20,407 nucleotides of DNA, taken from assembly GCF_946223165.1 (NCBI RefSeq), contig NZ_CAMIBP010000036.1, forward strand, positions 1-20,407, read 5' to 3'. This DNA is from an uncultured Corynebacterium sp. (GTDB taxonomy: Bacteria > Actinomycetota > Actinomycetes > Mycobacteriales > Mycobacteriaceae). A program made the position numbers and the translations under genes. Positions 14,407-20,407 of the stretch are shown here, piece after piece. The notes beneath the pieces are model-generated. The model was given only the letters and a program-made list of their open reading frames with translations. It ran no database searches and was not told the origin of the DNA. Position 1 is the first letter of the stretch; the number at the start of each line of letters is the position of its first letter.

Positions 14407-14409
14407 GGG

Positions 14410-14421
14410 TGTCTAGTCTAG
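14410..14421. promoter_or_regulatory. Divergent promoter between lipoprotein gene and uppP
   Basis: TGTCTAGTCTAG carries overlapping -10 boxes: TAGACT on the minus strand (14420-14415), eight bases before the lipoprotein GTG, and TAGTCT on the plus strand (14414-14419), six bases before a GTG at 14426. The core TCTAGTCTAG is the same as at 8808-8817. Confidence 0.55.
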
Positions 14422-14476
14422 CAGCGTGGCGCGCCATTCCTTAGTCGTTCGCGGGTGGGAGGTAGGCTTGCCGTCC

Positions 14477-15346
14477 GTGATTACTACCACGACGCTCGCC
14501 GCTGCGGGCACGACCGATATGACCTGGCTGCAGGTCATCGTCCTTTCCGTCGTCCAGGGGCTCACGGAATTCCTACCGGTGAGCTCCTCGGGCCACCTGC
14601 GTATCGTCTCCACGCTGTTCTGGGGCGAAGACGCCGGTGCCTCGTTTACCGCCGTGATTCAGCTCGGCACCGAGCTGGCCGTGCTCGTGTTCTTCGCGCC
14701 CATGATTTGGCAGATCCTCACCGGCTGGTTCGCGGGCCTGGCCAACAAGGACAAGCGGGGCCAGGATTACCGCATGGGCTGGATGGTCATTGCGGGCTCC
14801 ATTCCGATCGGCCTGCTGGGTGTGCTGCTCAAGGACCTCATCCGTGACAACCTTCGCAACCTGTGGATAACGGCGACGATGCTCGTGCTCTTCTCCCTCG
14901 TGTTCATCGTCGCGGAGCGCACGTCAAAGAAGGCCCGCGGGTTTGATGAGCTCACCATGAAAGACGCCATCGTCATGGGCCTGTGCCAGTGCCTCGCCCT
15001 CATTCCGGGCGTCTCCCGCTCTGGCGGCACCATCTCCGGCGGCCTCTTCTTGGGGCTGGACCGCGAGGTGGCCACGCGCTATAGCTTCCTTCTGGCCATC
15101 CCGGCCGTGCTGGCCTCGGGCATTTTCTCGCTTCCCGATGCCTTCGCTCCCGCTACTGGCCAGGCCGCCTCGGGCGCCCAGCTGCTGGTGGGCACGGTCA
15201 TCGCGTTTGCCATTGGCTACGCGTCCATCGCCTGGCTGCTCAAGTTCGTGGGCAACCACTCCTTCGAATGGTTCGCGGCCTACCGTATCCCGGTGGGCCT
15301 GCTCGTCATGGCGCTGCTGGCCTTTGGCGTCTTGGCGCCGATGTAG
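14477..15346 (+). CDS. uppP: Undecaprenyl-diphosphatase (BacA/UppP)
   Basis: This integral membrane phosphatase converts undecaprenyl diphosphate to the monophosphate carrier for peptidoglycan and arabinogalactan synthesis and gives bacitracin resistance. Signatures are VVQGLTEFLPVSSSGHLRI near the N-terminus, with the catalytic Glu and Ser, and PGVSRSGGT in the middle, with the catalytic Arg. About seven to eight hydrophobic segments follow. The start is uncertain. GTG 14477 gives 289 aa and has TAGGCT (14463-14468) eight bases upstream, fitting a leaderless mRNA. GTG 14426 (306 aa) also follows a -10 box, and ATG 14519 (275 aa) gives the minimal UppP core but lacks a binding site. The gene is divergent from the lipoprotein-pyrD operon. 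Confidence 0.95.
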   Translation: MITTTTLAAAGTTDMTWLQVIVLSVVQGLTEFLPVSSSGHLRIVSTLFWGEDAGASFTAVIQLGTELAVLVFFAPMIWQILTGWFAGLANKDKRGQDYRMGWMVIAGSIPIGLLGVLLKDLIRDNLRNLWITATMLVLFSLVFIVAERTSKKARGFDELTMKDAIVMGLCQCLALIPGVSRSGGTISGGLFLGLDREVATRYSFLLAIPAVLASGIFSLPDAFAPATGQAASGAQLLVGTVIAFAIGYASIAWLLKFVGNHSFEWFAAYRIPVGLLVMALLAFGVLAPM

Positions 15347-15406
15347 CCCGCTGGAACAAAGCCCGCAGGAGCGTTGCCGGGCAGCGGCGGCAGGCGGGTG
15401 CGTTGA

Positions 15407-15428
15407 TTCACGCGTGAAGCGTTACTAT
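15407..15428 (+). promoter_or_regulatory. mshC promoter with a 12-base palindrome
   Basis: TTCACGCGTGAA (15407-15418) is a perfect palindrome. The -10 box TACTAT (15423-15428) follows four bases later, and the mshC ATG lies seven bases after that. The palindrome occupies the spacer, where a repressor would block polymerase; the regulator is unknown. Confidence 0.55.
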
Positions 15429-15435
15429 GGGATCC

Positions 15436-16674
15436 ATGCATTCTTGGCCCACCCCTTTTTTTGAGACCATTGCCGGTACTCCGGTTCCACTGCGGCTCTA
15501 TGACACCGCGAACGAGACCGTCTCGACCGTCGACGTCGACGGCGACACCGCGGGGATGTACGTGTGCGGCATTACCCCGTATGACTCCACGCACTTGGGC
15601 CACGCCGCCACGTACCTGACCTTTGACCTGATTTATCGCGCGCTGCTCGACAACGGGCACCAGGTTCATTACGTCCAAAACATCACCGACGTCGATGATC
15701 CGCTGTTCGAACGCGCGGCTCGCGATGGCGTTGACTGGCGCGAGCTGGGCTCCTCGCAGATCGACCTGTTCCGCTCGGACATGGAGCTGCTTGGCGTGTT
15801 CCCGCCGCAGGACTACATCGGCGCGATGGAGGCCATCGATGAGGTGACCGAGATGGTGGGCAAGCTGCTCGATGCCGGTGCTGCCTACGTGGTGGACGAC
15901 GCCGAGTACCCGGACGTCTATGCGTCGATCGCGGCCACCGGCCATTTTGGCTACGAATCCAACTACTCCCGCGCGCAGATGGAGGAGTTCTTCGCAGAGC
16001 GTGGCGGCGATCCGGAACGCCCGGGCAAGCGCGATCCGCTCGACGCGCTCGTGTGGCGCGCACACCGCGAGAGCGAGCCGGCGTGGGAGTCCCCGTTTGG
16101 CCCCGGCCGCCCCGGCTGGCACATCGAGTGCTCCGCCATCGCTACCAACCGCCTCGGCGCGCACTTTACCATTCAGGGGGGCGGCTCGGATCTCATCTTC
16201 CCGCACCACGAGTTCTCCGCGGCACACGCCGAGGCCGCGCTGGGCTGTGAGCGCATGGCGGACTTCTACGTCCATACCGGGATGATCGGCCTCGATGGCG
16301 TCAAGATGTCGAAGTCGCTGGGCAACCTCGTCTTCGTGCACAAGCTGGTCGAGGCCGGCGTTGACCCCGCGGCCATCCGCCTAGGCGTCTACGCGGGGCA
16401 CTACCGCGCGGAGCGCGACTGGTCCGATGCCGTGTTGACGCAGGGACAAGCGCGCTTGGAGGCGGTGCGCGCCGCATTGCTGGCGCCGGGACGCATGGCC
16501 GACGCGGAGCAGCTTGTCGCCGCGCTCCGCGGGCACATCGCCAACGATCTCGATACGCCGTCGGCGCTGGCCGCGCTCGACGCGTGGGCCGCTGCAGATC
16601 GCGGCGATAATGAAGACGGCGCGGGCGAACTCGTGCGCTCTGCGCTTTCCTCCTTGCTCGGTGTGCGCGCCTAG
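15436..16674 (+). CDS. mshC: L-cysteine:glucosaminyl-inositol ligase (mycothiol synthesis)
   Basis: This 412-residue enzyme joins cysteine to glucosaminyl-inositol using ATP, the third dedicated step of mycothiol synthesis. It is a CysRS paralogue. Visible are the HIGH-like H53-LGH, the KMSKS loop at 290-294, and zinc-ligand candidates C44 and C232 with the PHHEFSAAH segment. MshC rather than CysS is indicated by the N-terminus MHSW plus PLRLYDT, the GMYVCGITPYDSTHLGHA block, and the absence of a C-terminal anticodon domain. The ATG at 15436 fits the family N-terminus and follows a -10 box by seven bases (leaderless); an ATG at 15427 would add three residues and overlaps the -10. The gene lies 89 bases after uppP with no clear terminator between. 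Confidence 0.95.
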   Translation: MHSWPTPFFETIAGTPVPLRLYDTANETVSTVDVDGDTAGMYVCGITPYDSTHLGHAATYLTFDLIYRALLDNGHQVHYVQNITDVDDPLFERAARDGVDWRELGSSQIDLFRSDMELLGVFPPQDYIGAMEAIDEVTEMVGKLLDAGAAYVVDDAEYPDVYASIAATGHFGYESNYSRAQMEEFFAERGGDPERPGKRDPLDALVWRAHRESEPAWESPFGPGRPGWHIECSAIATNRLGAHFTIQGGGSDLIFPHHEFSAAHAEAALGCERMADFYVHTGMIGLDGVKMSKSLGNLVFVHKLVEAGVDPAAIRLGVYAGHYRAERDWSDAVLTQGQARLEAVRAALLAPGRMADAEQLVAALRGHIANDLDTPSALAALDAWAAADRGDNEDGAGELVRSALSSLLGVRA

Positions 16675-16711
16675 CGTGCGAGAGCCTCGAACATAGGGGA
16701 CAATGGCAGCC

Positions 16712-17092
16712 ATGAGCATTCGCGCAGACTTCCAGCCCACCGTGGACGAGTTCATGTCCGACCTCCAGTCCTTCGCCACCGGCGACTACCTTAAGGCCGA
16801 CGAAAAGGAATTTTGGGATCAACCCTTCGACCCGCAGGTGCTGCCGCAGCTGCGCGACATCCTTGAGCGCCTGTTGGACGCCTTTGATCGCGTCCCCGAC
16901 GATCCGGAGGGCGACGTTCTCGCCCAGGTGACGCAGCCCTTCGTCGACGAGCTGTTGGCGTTCAACGCTGCCAACGCGGACGCCGTCCTCGAGCCCGAGG
17001 AGAAGGAGGAGCTCGCTGCGCTCATCCATGACGCCGCTGCGGCGACCGGCGCTGACGATGAAGCCCTGCGTTCCCTGCCTGAGCTCGATTAA
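16712..17092 (+). CDS. Small acidic protein, unknown function
   Basis: This protein of 126 residues is strongly acidic and mostly helical, without signal peptide or membrane segment. No family is recognised. Its C-terminus (EPEEKEELAALIHDAAAATG) looks like an amphipathic helix. ATG 16712 is preferred because AGGGGA lies eleven bases upstream; ATG 16703 (three residues longer) would leave only two bases. It begins 37 bases after mshC, and its stop overlaps the start of the HAD phosphatase by one base (TAATG). Translational coupling with that gene is therefore likely, and membership of an mshC transcription unit is plausible. Confidence 0.8.
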   Translation: MSIRADFQPTVDEFMSDLQSFATGDYLKADEKEFWDQPFDPQVLPQLRDILERLLDAFDRVPDDPEGDVLAQVTQPFVDELLAFNAANADAVLEPEEKEELAALIHDAAAATGADDEALRSLPELD

Positions 17093-17817
17093 TGGGGGCC
17101 GCACTCAGCCACGACTCCGCTTCTGTGAAGGTTCGGCCGGCGGCCATCTTCTGGGATATGGATGGCACTCTCAGCGACTCCGAGCCGTTGTGGGAAAAAG
17201 CCATTTACTACACCTCCGCCCAGATGGGTCGAGAGGCGACACCTGCCGTGCGCGCGGAAACCGTCGGTGGCACGGTGTTCGATGCCCTCGCGATCCTCGC
17301 GCGCTGGGTTGGCCGCACCCTGACCCCGGAGGAGATCGAGCACTACAAGGGCGTCATGTTCGATTACGTGTCTGAGCTGTACGCCACCGAGCTTGTGCTC
17401 TTTCCCGGGGTCTCCAACTTGCTCGAGGGCGTGCGCGCGGATGGCATTCCGCAGTATCTCACCACGAACACGCAGCGCGCCGTCGCGGACCCAGTCATCG
17501 ATGCCATTGGGCGCGACTTTTTTACCGACACGGTGTGCGGCGATGAGGTGCCGAATGGCAAACCCGCTCCGGATATCTATCTCGAGGCAGCACGCCGCGC
17601 GAACGCAGAGCCAGGCCAGTGTCTCGTCTTCGAAGATTCGCCGACGGGCATGCGCGCTGCGGTGACGGCCGGGTGTGTCGTCGTCGGGCTGCCGCATGAC
17701 GGTACGACGGTGCCGGACGGGGCCACGCCGATTGCTCGTTTGCATGGGGGTACGCACCTAGAGGGCGCCACTGTGGCGGACATGTATCGCTGGTACGCGG
17801 AGCTGGTGTGTACCTAA
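17092..17817 (+). CDS. HAD superfamily hydrolase (subfamily IA phosphatase)
   Basis: This 241-residue protein is a probable small-molecule phosphatase. All four HAD motifs are intact: DMDGT with nucleophile D22 and D24, TTN at 124-126, K157 in NGKPAPD, and the acidic pair E181/D182 in VFEDSPTG. An alpha-helical cap at about 30-100 places it in the beta-phosphoglucomutase/phosphoglycolate phosphatase group; the substrate cannot be read from the sequence. Its ATG overlaps the stop of the upstream small acidic gene, and no good ribosome binding site is present, so coupling is expected. A GTG at 17125 is an alternative start. It lies two genes after mshC and just before hisE. A terminator is not evident in the 51-base gap that follows. 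Confidence 0.9.
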   Translation: MGAALSHDSASVKVRPAAIFWDMDGTLSDSEPLWEKAIYYTSAQMGREATPAVRAETVGGTVFDALAILARWVGRTLTPEEIEHYKGVMFDYVSELYATELVLFPGVSNLLEGVRADGIPQYLTTNTQRAVADPVIDAIGRDFFTDTVCGDEVPNGKPAPDIYLEAARRANAEPGQCLVFEDSPTGMRAAVTAGCVVVGLPHDGTTVPDGATPIARLHGGTHLEGATVADMYRWYAELVCT

Positions 17818-17856
17818 GCTGGTACCCGCGCGTGCAGATTATGCGGTCGAGTGCAA

Positions 17857-17862
17857 TAATCT
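17857..17862 (+). promoter_or_regulatory. -10 box of the hisE-hisG operon
   Basis: TAATCT ends six bases before the hisE GTG, and no ribosome binding site precedes that GTG. This fits a leaderless transcript. No convincing -35 was found. Confidence 0.5.
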
Positions 17863-17868
17863 ATCGAT

Positions 17869-18141
17869 GTGAAGAATTTTGATGAACTTTTTGCCGAACT
17901 GACCGCTAAGGTTGCCGAGCGCTCTGAGAATCAGGGAACCTCGGGCACCATCGAGGCTTTGGACAAGGGCAGCCATTTTATTGGCAAAAAGATCATCGAG
18001 GAGGCGGGCGAGGTCTGGATTGCGTCCGAGTACCAGTCCGACGAAGAGCTGGCCGAGGAGATGTCCCAGCTCATGTACTGGACCCAGGTCATGATGCTCA
18101 AGCGCGGTATTTCCCTCGACGACGTCTACAAGTATCTGTAG
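17869..18141 (+). CDS. hisE: Phosphoribosyl-ATP diphosphatase
   Basis: This 90-residue enzyme hydrolyses phosphoribosyl-ATP to phosphoribosyl-AMP, the second step of histidine synthesis. The MazG-like all-alpha fold is shown by HFIGKKIIEEAGEVWIASEY, whose Glu/Asp residues bind magnesium, and by EELAEEMSQLMYW. It is the monofunctional form typical of Actinobacteria. The GTG start is preceded by TAATCT six bases upstream rather than a ribosome binding site, so it is probably leaderless. The hisG ribosome binding site AGGAGG overlaps its stop codon, showing a two-gene operon. Confidence 0.95.
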   Translation: MKNFDELFAELTAKVAERSENQGTSGTIEALDKGSHFIGKKIIEEAGEVWIASEYQSDEELAEEMSQLMYWTQVMMLKRGISLDDVYKYL

Positions 18142-18153
18142 GAGGCAGACCGC

Positions 18154-18999
18154 ATGATTAGGATTGCAGTTCCCAACAAGGGCTCCCTCTCCGAGGCCGC
18201 GATGGAGGTCCTAGCCGAGGCCGGCTACAAGGGCCGCGGCATGCACAAAAGCCTCAACATCGTCGACGAGGTCAACGATGTCGAGTTCTTCTTTCTGCGC
18301 CCCAAGGACATCGCCATCTACGTGGCTTCCGGCGTCCTGGATCTCGGCATCACGGGCCGCGATCTTGCCGCGGATTCCCGTGCAGAGGTGGACGAGGTGC
18401 TCGACCTAGGCTTCGGCTCGTCGACCTTCCGTTACGCCAGTGTCGCCGGCGAGGAGTGGACGGTGGACAAGCTCGAGGGCAAGCGCATCGCGACGTCGTA
18501 CCCCAACATTGTGCGTGACGATCTCAAGGCTCGCGGAATCAACGCCGAGGTCATCCGCCTCGATGGTGCGGTGGAGATCTCCATTCGCCTGGGCGTGGCC
18601 GACGCGATTGCCGATGTCGTCTCCACCGGCACCACGCTGCGCCAGCAGGGCCTGGCTCCGTTTGGCGACGCCATCGTCACCTCAGAGGCCGTGGTCATCA
18701 AGCGTGCCGGGGTAGAGGTCACCGCTGAGGAGCAGGTGGTCCTTGCCCGTATTCGTGGCATCCTGCACGCGCGCAACTACCTCATGCTCGATTACAACGT
18801 CTCGGAGGACAAGCTCGCCGCCGCCTCCGAGGTCACCCCGGGCCTGTCGGGCCCGACCGTGTCTCCGCTGGCGCGCGACGGGTGGGTGGCAGTCCGCGCC
18901 ATGGTCCCGCGCAAGCAGGCCAACCATGTCATGGATGAGCTCTCCGCGCTGGGCGCGCAGGCCATCTTGGCATCGGACCTGCGTATCGCACGCATCTAG
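18154..18999 (+). CDS. hisG: ATP phosphoribosyltransferase, long form
   Basis: This 281-residue enzyme condenses ATP and PRPP in the first, histidine-inhibited step of histidine synthesis. The catalytic domain begins with IRIAVPNKGSLSE; the PRPP loop DVVSTGTTLR is at 154-163. The C-terminal ACT-like regulatory domain (about 205-281, containing YNVSEDKLAAASEVTPGLSG and WVAVRAMVPR) marks the long HisG-L type, which works without HisZ and is feedback-inhibited by histidine. The ATG has an AGGAGG eight bases upstream that overlaps the hisE stop. A terminator follows at about 19110-19139. Confidence 0.97.
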   Translation: MIRIAVPNKGSLSEAAMEVLAEAGYKGRGMHKSLNIVDEVNDVEFFFLRPKDIAIYVASGVLDLGITGRDLAADSRAEVDEVLDLGFGSSTFRYASVAGEEWTVDKLEGKRIATSYPNIVRDDLKARGINAEVIRLDGAVEISIRLGVADAIADVVSTGTTLRQQGLAPFGDAIVTSEAVVIKRAGVEVTAEEQVVLARIRGILHARNYLMLDYNVSEDKLAAASEVTPGLSGPTVSPLARDGWVAVRAMVPRKQANHVMDELSALGAQAILASDLRIARI

Positions 19000-19109
19000 G
19001 TCTGAGATTGTGGGACTCGGGGGTGCCGCGGCGTGGTGCGCCACAATGCCGCAACCGCGTCTGAGTTTTAAGAGTCTGAAGATTTAACTACCTAGGTTTC
19101 GACAGGAAA

Positions 19110-19139
19110 GCCCCGTTAAAGGGGTGTTTTTCTGTTTTT
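19110..19139 (+). terminator. Intrinsic terminator after hisG
   Basis: GCCCC (19110-19114) and GGGGT (19121-19125) form a short stem with the loop GTTAAA. It is followed by TTTTT and, a few bases on, a second run of five Ts. Flanking A-rich and T-rich bases can extend the stem. Confidence 0.8.
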
Positions 19140-19163
19140 CGGACCCCTTCGTCCGGCTCTGTC

Positions 19164-19169
19164 TACTAT
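19164..19169 (+). promoter_or_regulatory. -10 box of aspA
   Basis: TACTAT lies about 45 bases before the aspA ATG, giving a leader of about 38 nt with a good ribosome binding site. It follows the hisG terminator directly. No clear -35 hexamer is seen 17 bases upstream. Confidence 0.5.
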
Positions 19170-19214
19170 GGCAGTTGTATTGCCCACTTATTGGCGTGAG
19201 AAGGAGCCGAGACC

Positions 19215-20407
19215 ATGGCAAAGACCACCAAAAAGTCCGAAGAAACTGCAGTAGAGACCACCCCCGCTGCAGACGCTGCAGGCACCACCGCTGCAGCTGA
19301 CGTCGCTGCCAAGACCGCGCAGGCGGACCCGGTGCAAGACGGCATCGAAAAGCAGAAGGCCTCCGCGGCAGCGAAGGGCGCCTCGCGTTCGAAGAAGACC
19401 CGTACGGAGACCGACCTTCTGGGTGACATGGAGGTGCCGGCGGACGCATACTACGGCGTGCACACTCTGCGTGCAATGGACAACTTCCAGATCTCCTACG
19501 TGACCATCAACACCATCCCGGACTTCATCCGCGGCATGGTCATGGTGAAGAAGGCCACGGCCATGGCCAACCGCCGCCTGCACGTGCTGCCCAAGAAGAA
19601 GGCCGAAGCTATCATCTGGGCCTGTGATCAGATCTTGGACGAGGGCCGCTGCATGGATCAGTTCCCGCTCGACGTCTTCCAGGGCGGCGCGGGCACCTCG
19701 CTCAACATGAACACCAACGAGGTTGTGGCCAACCTGGCGCTGGAGTACCTGGGCGAGGAGAAGGGCCGCTACGACATCATCAACCCGAACGATGACGTCA
19801 ACATGTCCCAGTCCACGAACGACGCGTACCCGACCGGCTTCCGCCTGGGCCTGTACTTCTCGCTCAATGCGCTCATTGAGCGCATTGACGCCCTGCAGGC
19901 CGCGTTCAACACCAAGGGCAACGAGTTCCAGGACATTCTCAAGATGGGCCGCACCCAGCTGCAGGACGCCGTCCCCATGACGCTGGGCGATGAGTTCAAG
20001 GCGTTTGCGCACAACCTTGCGGAGGAGCAGTCGGTCCTACGTACCGCGCAGAAGCGCCTGCTGGAGGTGAACCTGGGCGCCACCGCTATCGGTACCGGCG
20101 TGAACACCCCGGCGGGCTACCGCCACCAGGTCACCGCCGCTCTGGCCGAGGTGACCGGCCTGGAAATCAAGACCGCGCGCGACCTCATCGAGGCCACCTC
20201 CGACTGCGGCGCCTACGTGCTCCTGCACTCCGCAATCAAGCGCGCCGCCATGAAGCTGTCGAAGATTTGTAACGACCTGCGTCTGTTGGCATCGGGCCCC
20301 CGCGCCGGCCTCGGCGAGATCAACCTGCCGCCGCGTCAGGCGGGTTCCTCCATCATGCCGGGTAAGGTCAACCCGGTTATCCCGGAGGTTGTCAACCAGG
20401 TCTGCTT
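19215..20407 (+). CDS. aspA: Aspartate ammonia-lyase (cut by window end)
   Basis: Present are 397 residues of aspartase, which reversibly deaminates aspartate to fumarate. Residues 1-62 are a low-complexity Ala/Thr/Lys-rich extension absent from the E. coli enzyme; C. glutamicum AspA has a comparable extension. The core starts near 63 (RTETDLLGDMEVPADAYYGV). Substrate-binding blocks are GTSLNMNTNEV, MSQSTNDAYPT and GRTQLQDAVPM; the catalytic flexible loop GSSIMPGKVNP is at 377-387, with S378 matching E. coli S318, exactly 60 residues shifted. Only about the last quarter is missing. The ATG has AAGGAG eight bases upstream. It forms its own transcription unit between the hisG terminator and the window end. 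Confidence 0.97.
   Translation, partial: MAKTTKKSEETAVETTPAADAAGTTAAADVAAKTAQADPVQDGIEKQKASAAAKGASRSKKTRTETDLLGDMEVPADAYYGVHTLRAMDNFQISYVTINTIPDFIRGMVMVKKATAMANRRLHVLPKKKAEAIIWACDQILDEGRCMDQFPLDVFQGGAGTSLNMNTNEVVANLALEYLGEEKGRYDIINPNDDVNMSQSTNDAYPTGFRLGLYFSLNALIERIDALQAAFNTKGNEFQDILKMGRTQLQDAVPMTLGDEFKAFAHNLAEEQSVLRTAQKRLLEVNLGATAIGTGVNTPAGYRHQVTAALAEVTGLEIKTARDLIEATSDCGAYVLLHSAIKRAAMKLSKICNDLRLLASGPRAGLGEINLPPRQAGSSIMPGKVNPVIPEVVNQVC

Noticed and set aside
1..20407. Mobile elements, CRISPR arrays, phage or defence genes
   Set aside because: No transposase, integrase, target-site duplication, regular spaced repeats or defence-type domains were seen; gene content is core metabolism.

Overview
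The window is chromosomal DNA of a high-GC actinobacterium, almost certainly a Corynebacterium. It carries a mycothiol-specific gene (mshC), an AcnR-type operator upstream of acn, a CRP/GlxR-type site, many leaderless promoters with TAnnnT -10 boxes, and an aspartase with the Ala/Lys-rich N-terminal extension known in corynebacteria. The order acn / small membrane protein / RipA-like NlpC-P60 hydrolase matches Mycobacterium tuberculosis Rv1475c-Rv1477. I see no phage, IS element or CRISPR; it is a core-genome region.

Left part (1-6400): the 5' end of acn on the minus strand, a divergent region with a probable AcnR operator, and a small membrane protein. Then comes about 1.8 kb without a credible gene, followed by a secreted peptidoglycan hydrolase and coproporphyrin ferrochelatase. 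The gap is the most unusual part. It holds a G-quadruplex motif, inverted repeats, a GlxR-like site and, directly before the hydrolase, a dense run of hairpins enclosed by a possible long-range stem. I read it as a long regulated leader, possibly an undescribed cis-acting RNA.

Middle (6400-12100): an uncharacterised gene and a DUF3097 gene diverge from one symmetric 34-bp promoter region. Next are a SatD-like HTH protein and a TVP38-type membrane protein (both minus), a DedA-family membrane protein (plus), tRNA-Leu(GAG) (minus), a YbhB/YbcL-type protein and a four-helix membrane protein.

Right part (12100-20407): a lipoprotein-pyrD operon on the minus strand is divergent from uppP. Then follow mshC, a small acidic protein coupled to a HAD phosphatase, the hisE-hisG operon, and the 5' two thirds or more of aspA, cut by the window end.

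Functional themes are the TCA cycle and aspartate metabolism (acn, aspA), cell-envelope remodelling and lipid-carrier recycling (NlpC/P60 hydrolase, DedA, UppP), haem synthesis, pyrimidine and histidine synthesis, and mycothiol. Several genes appear leaderless, with a -10 box 6-9 nt before the start codon.
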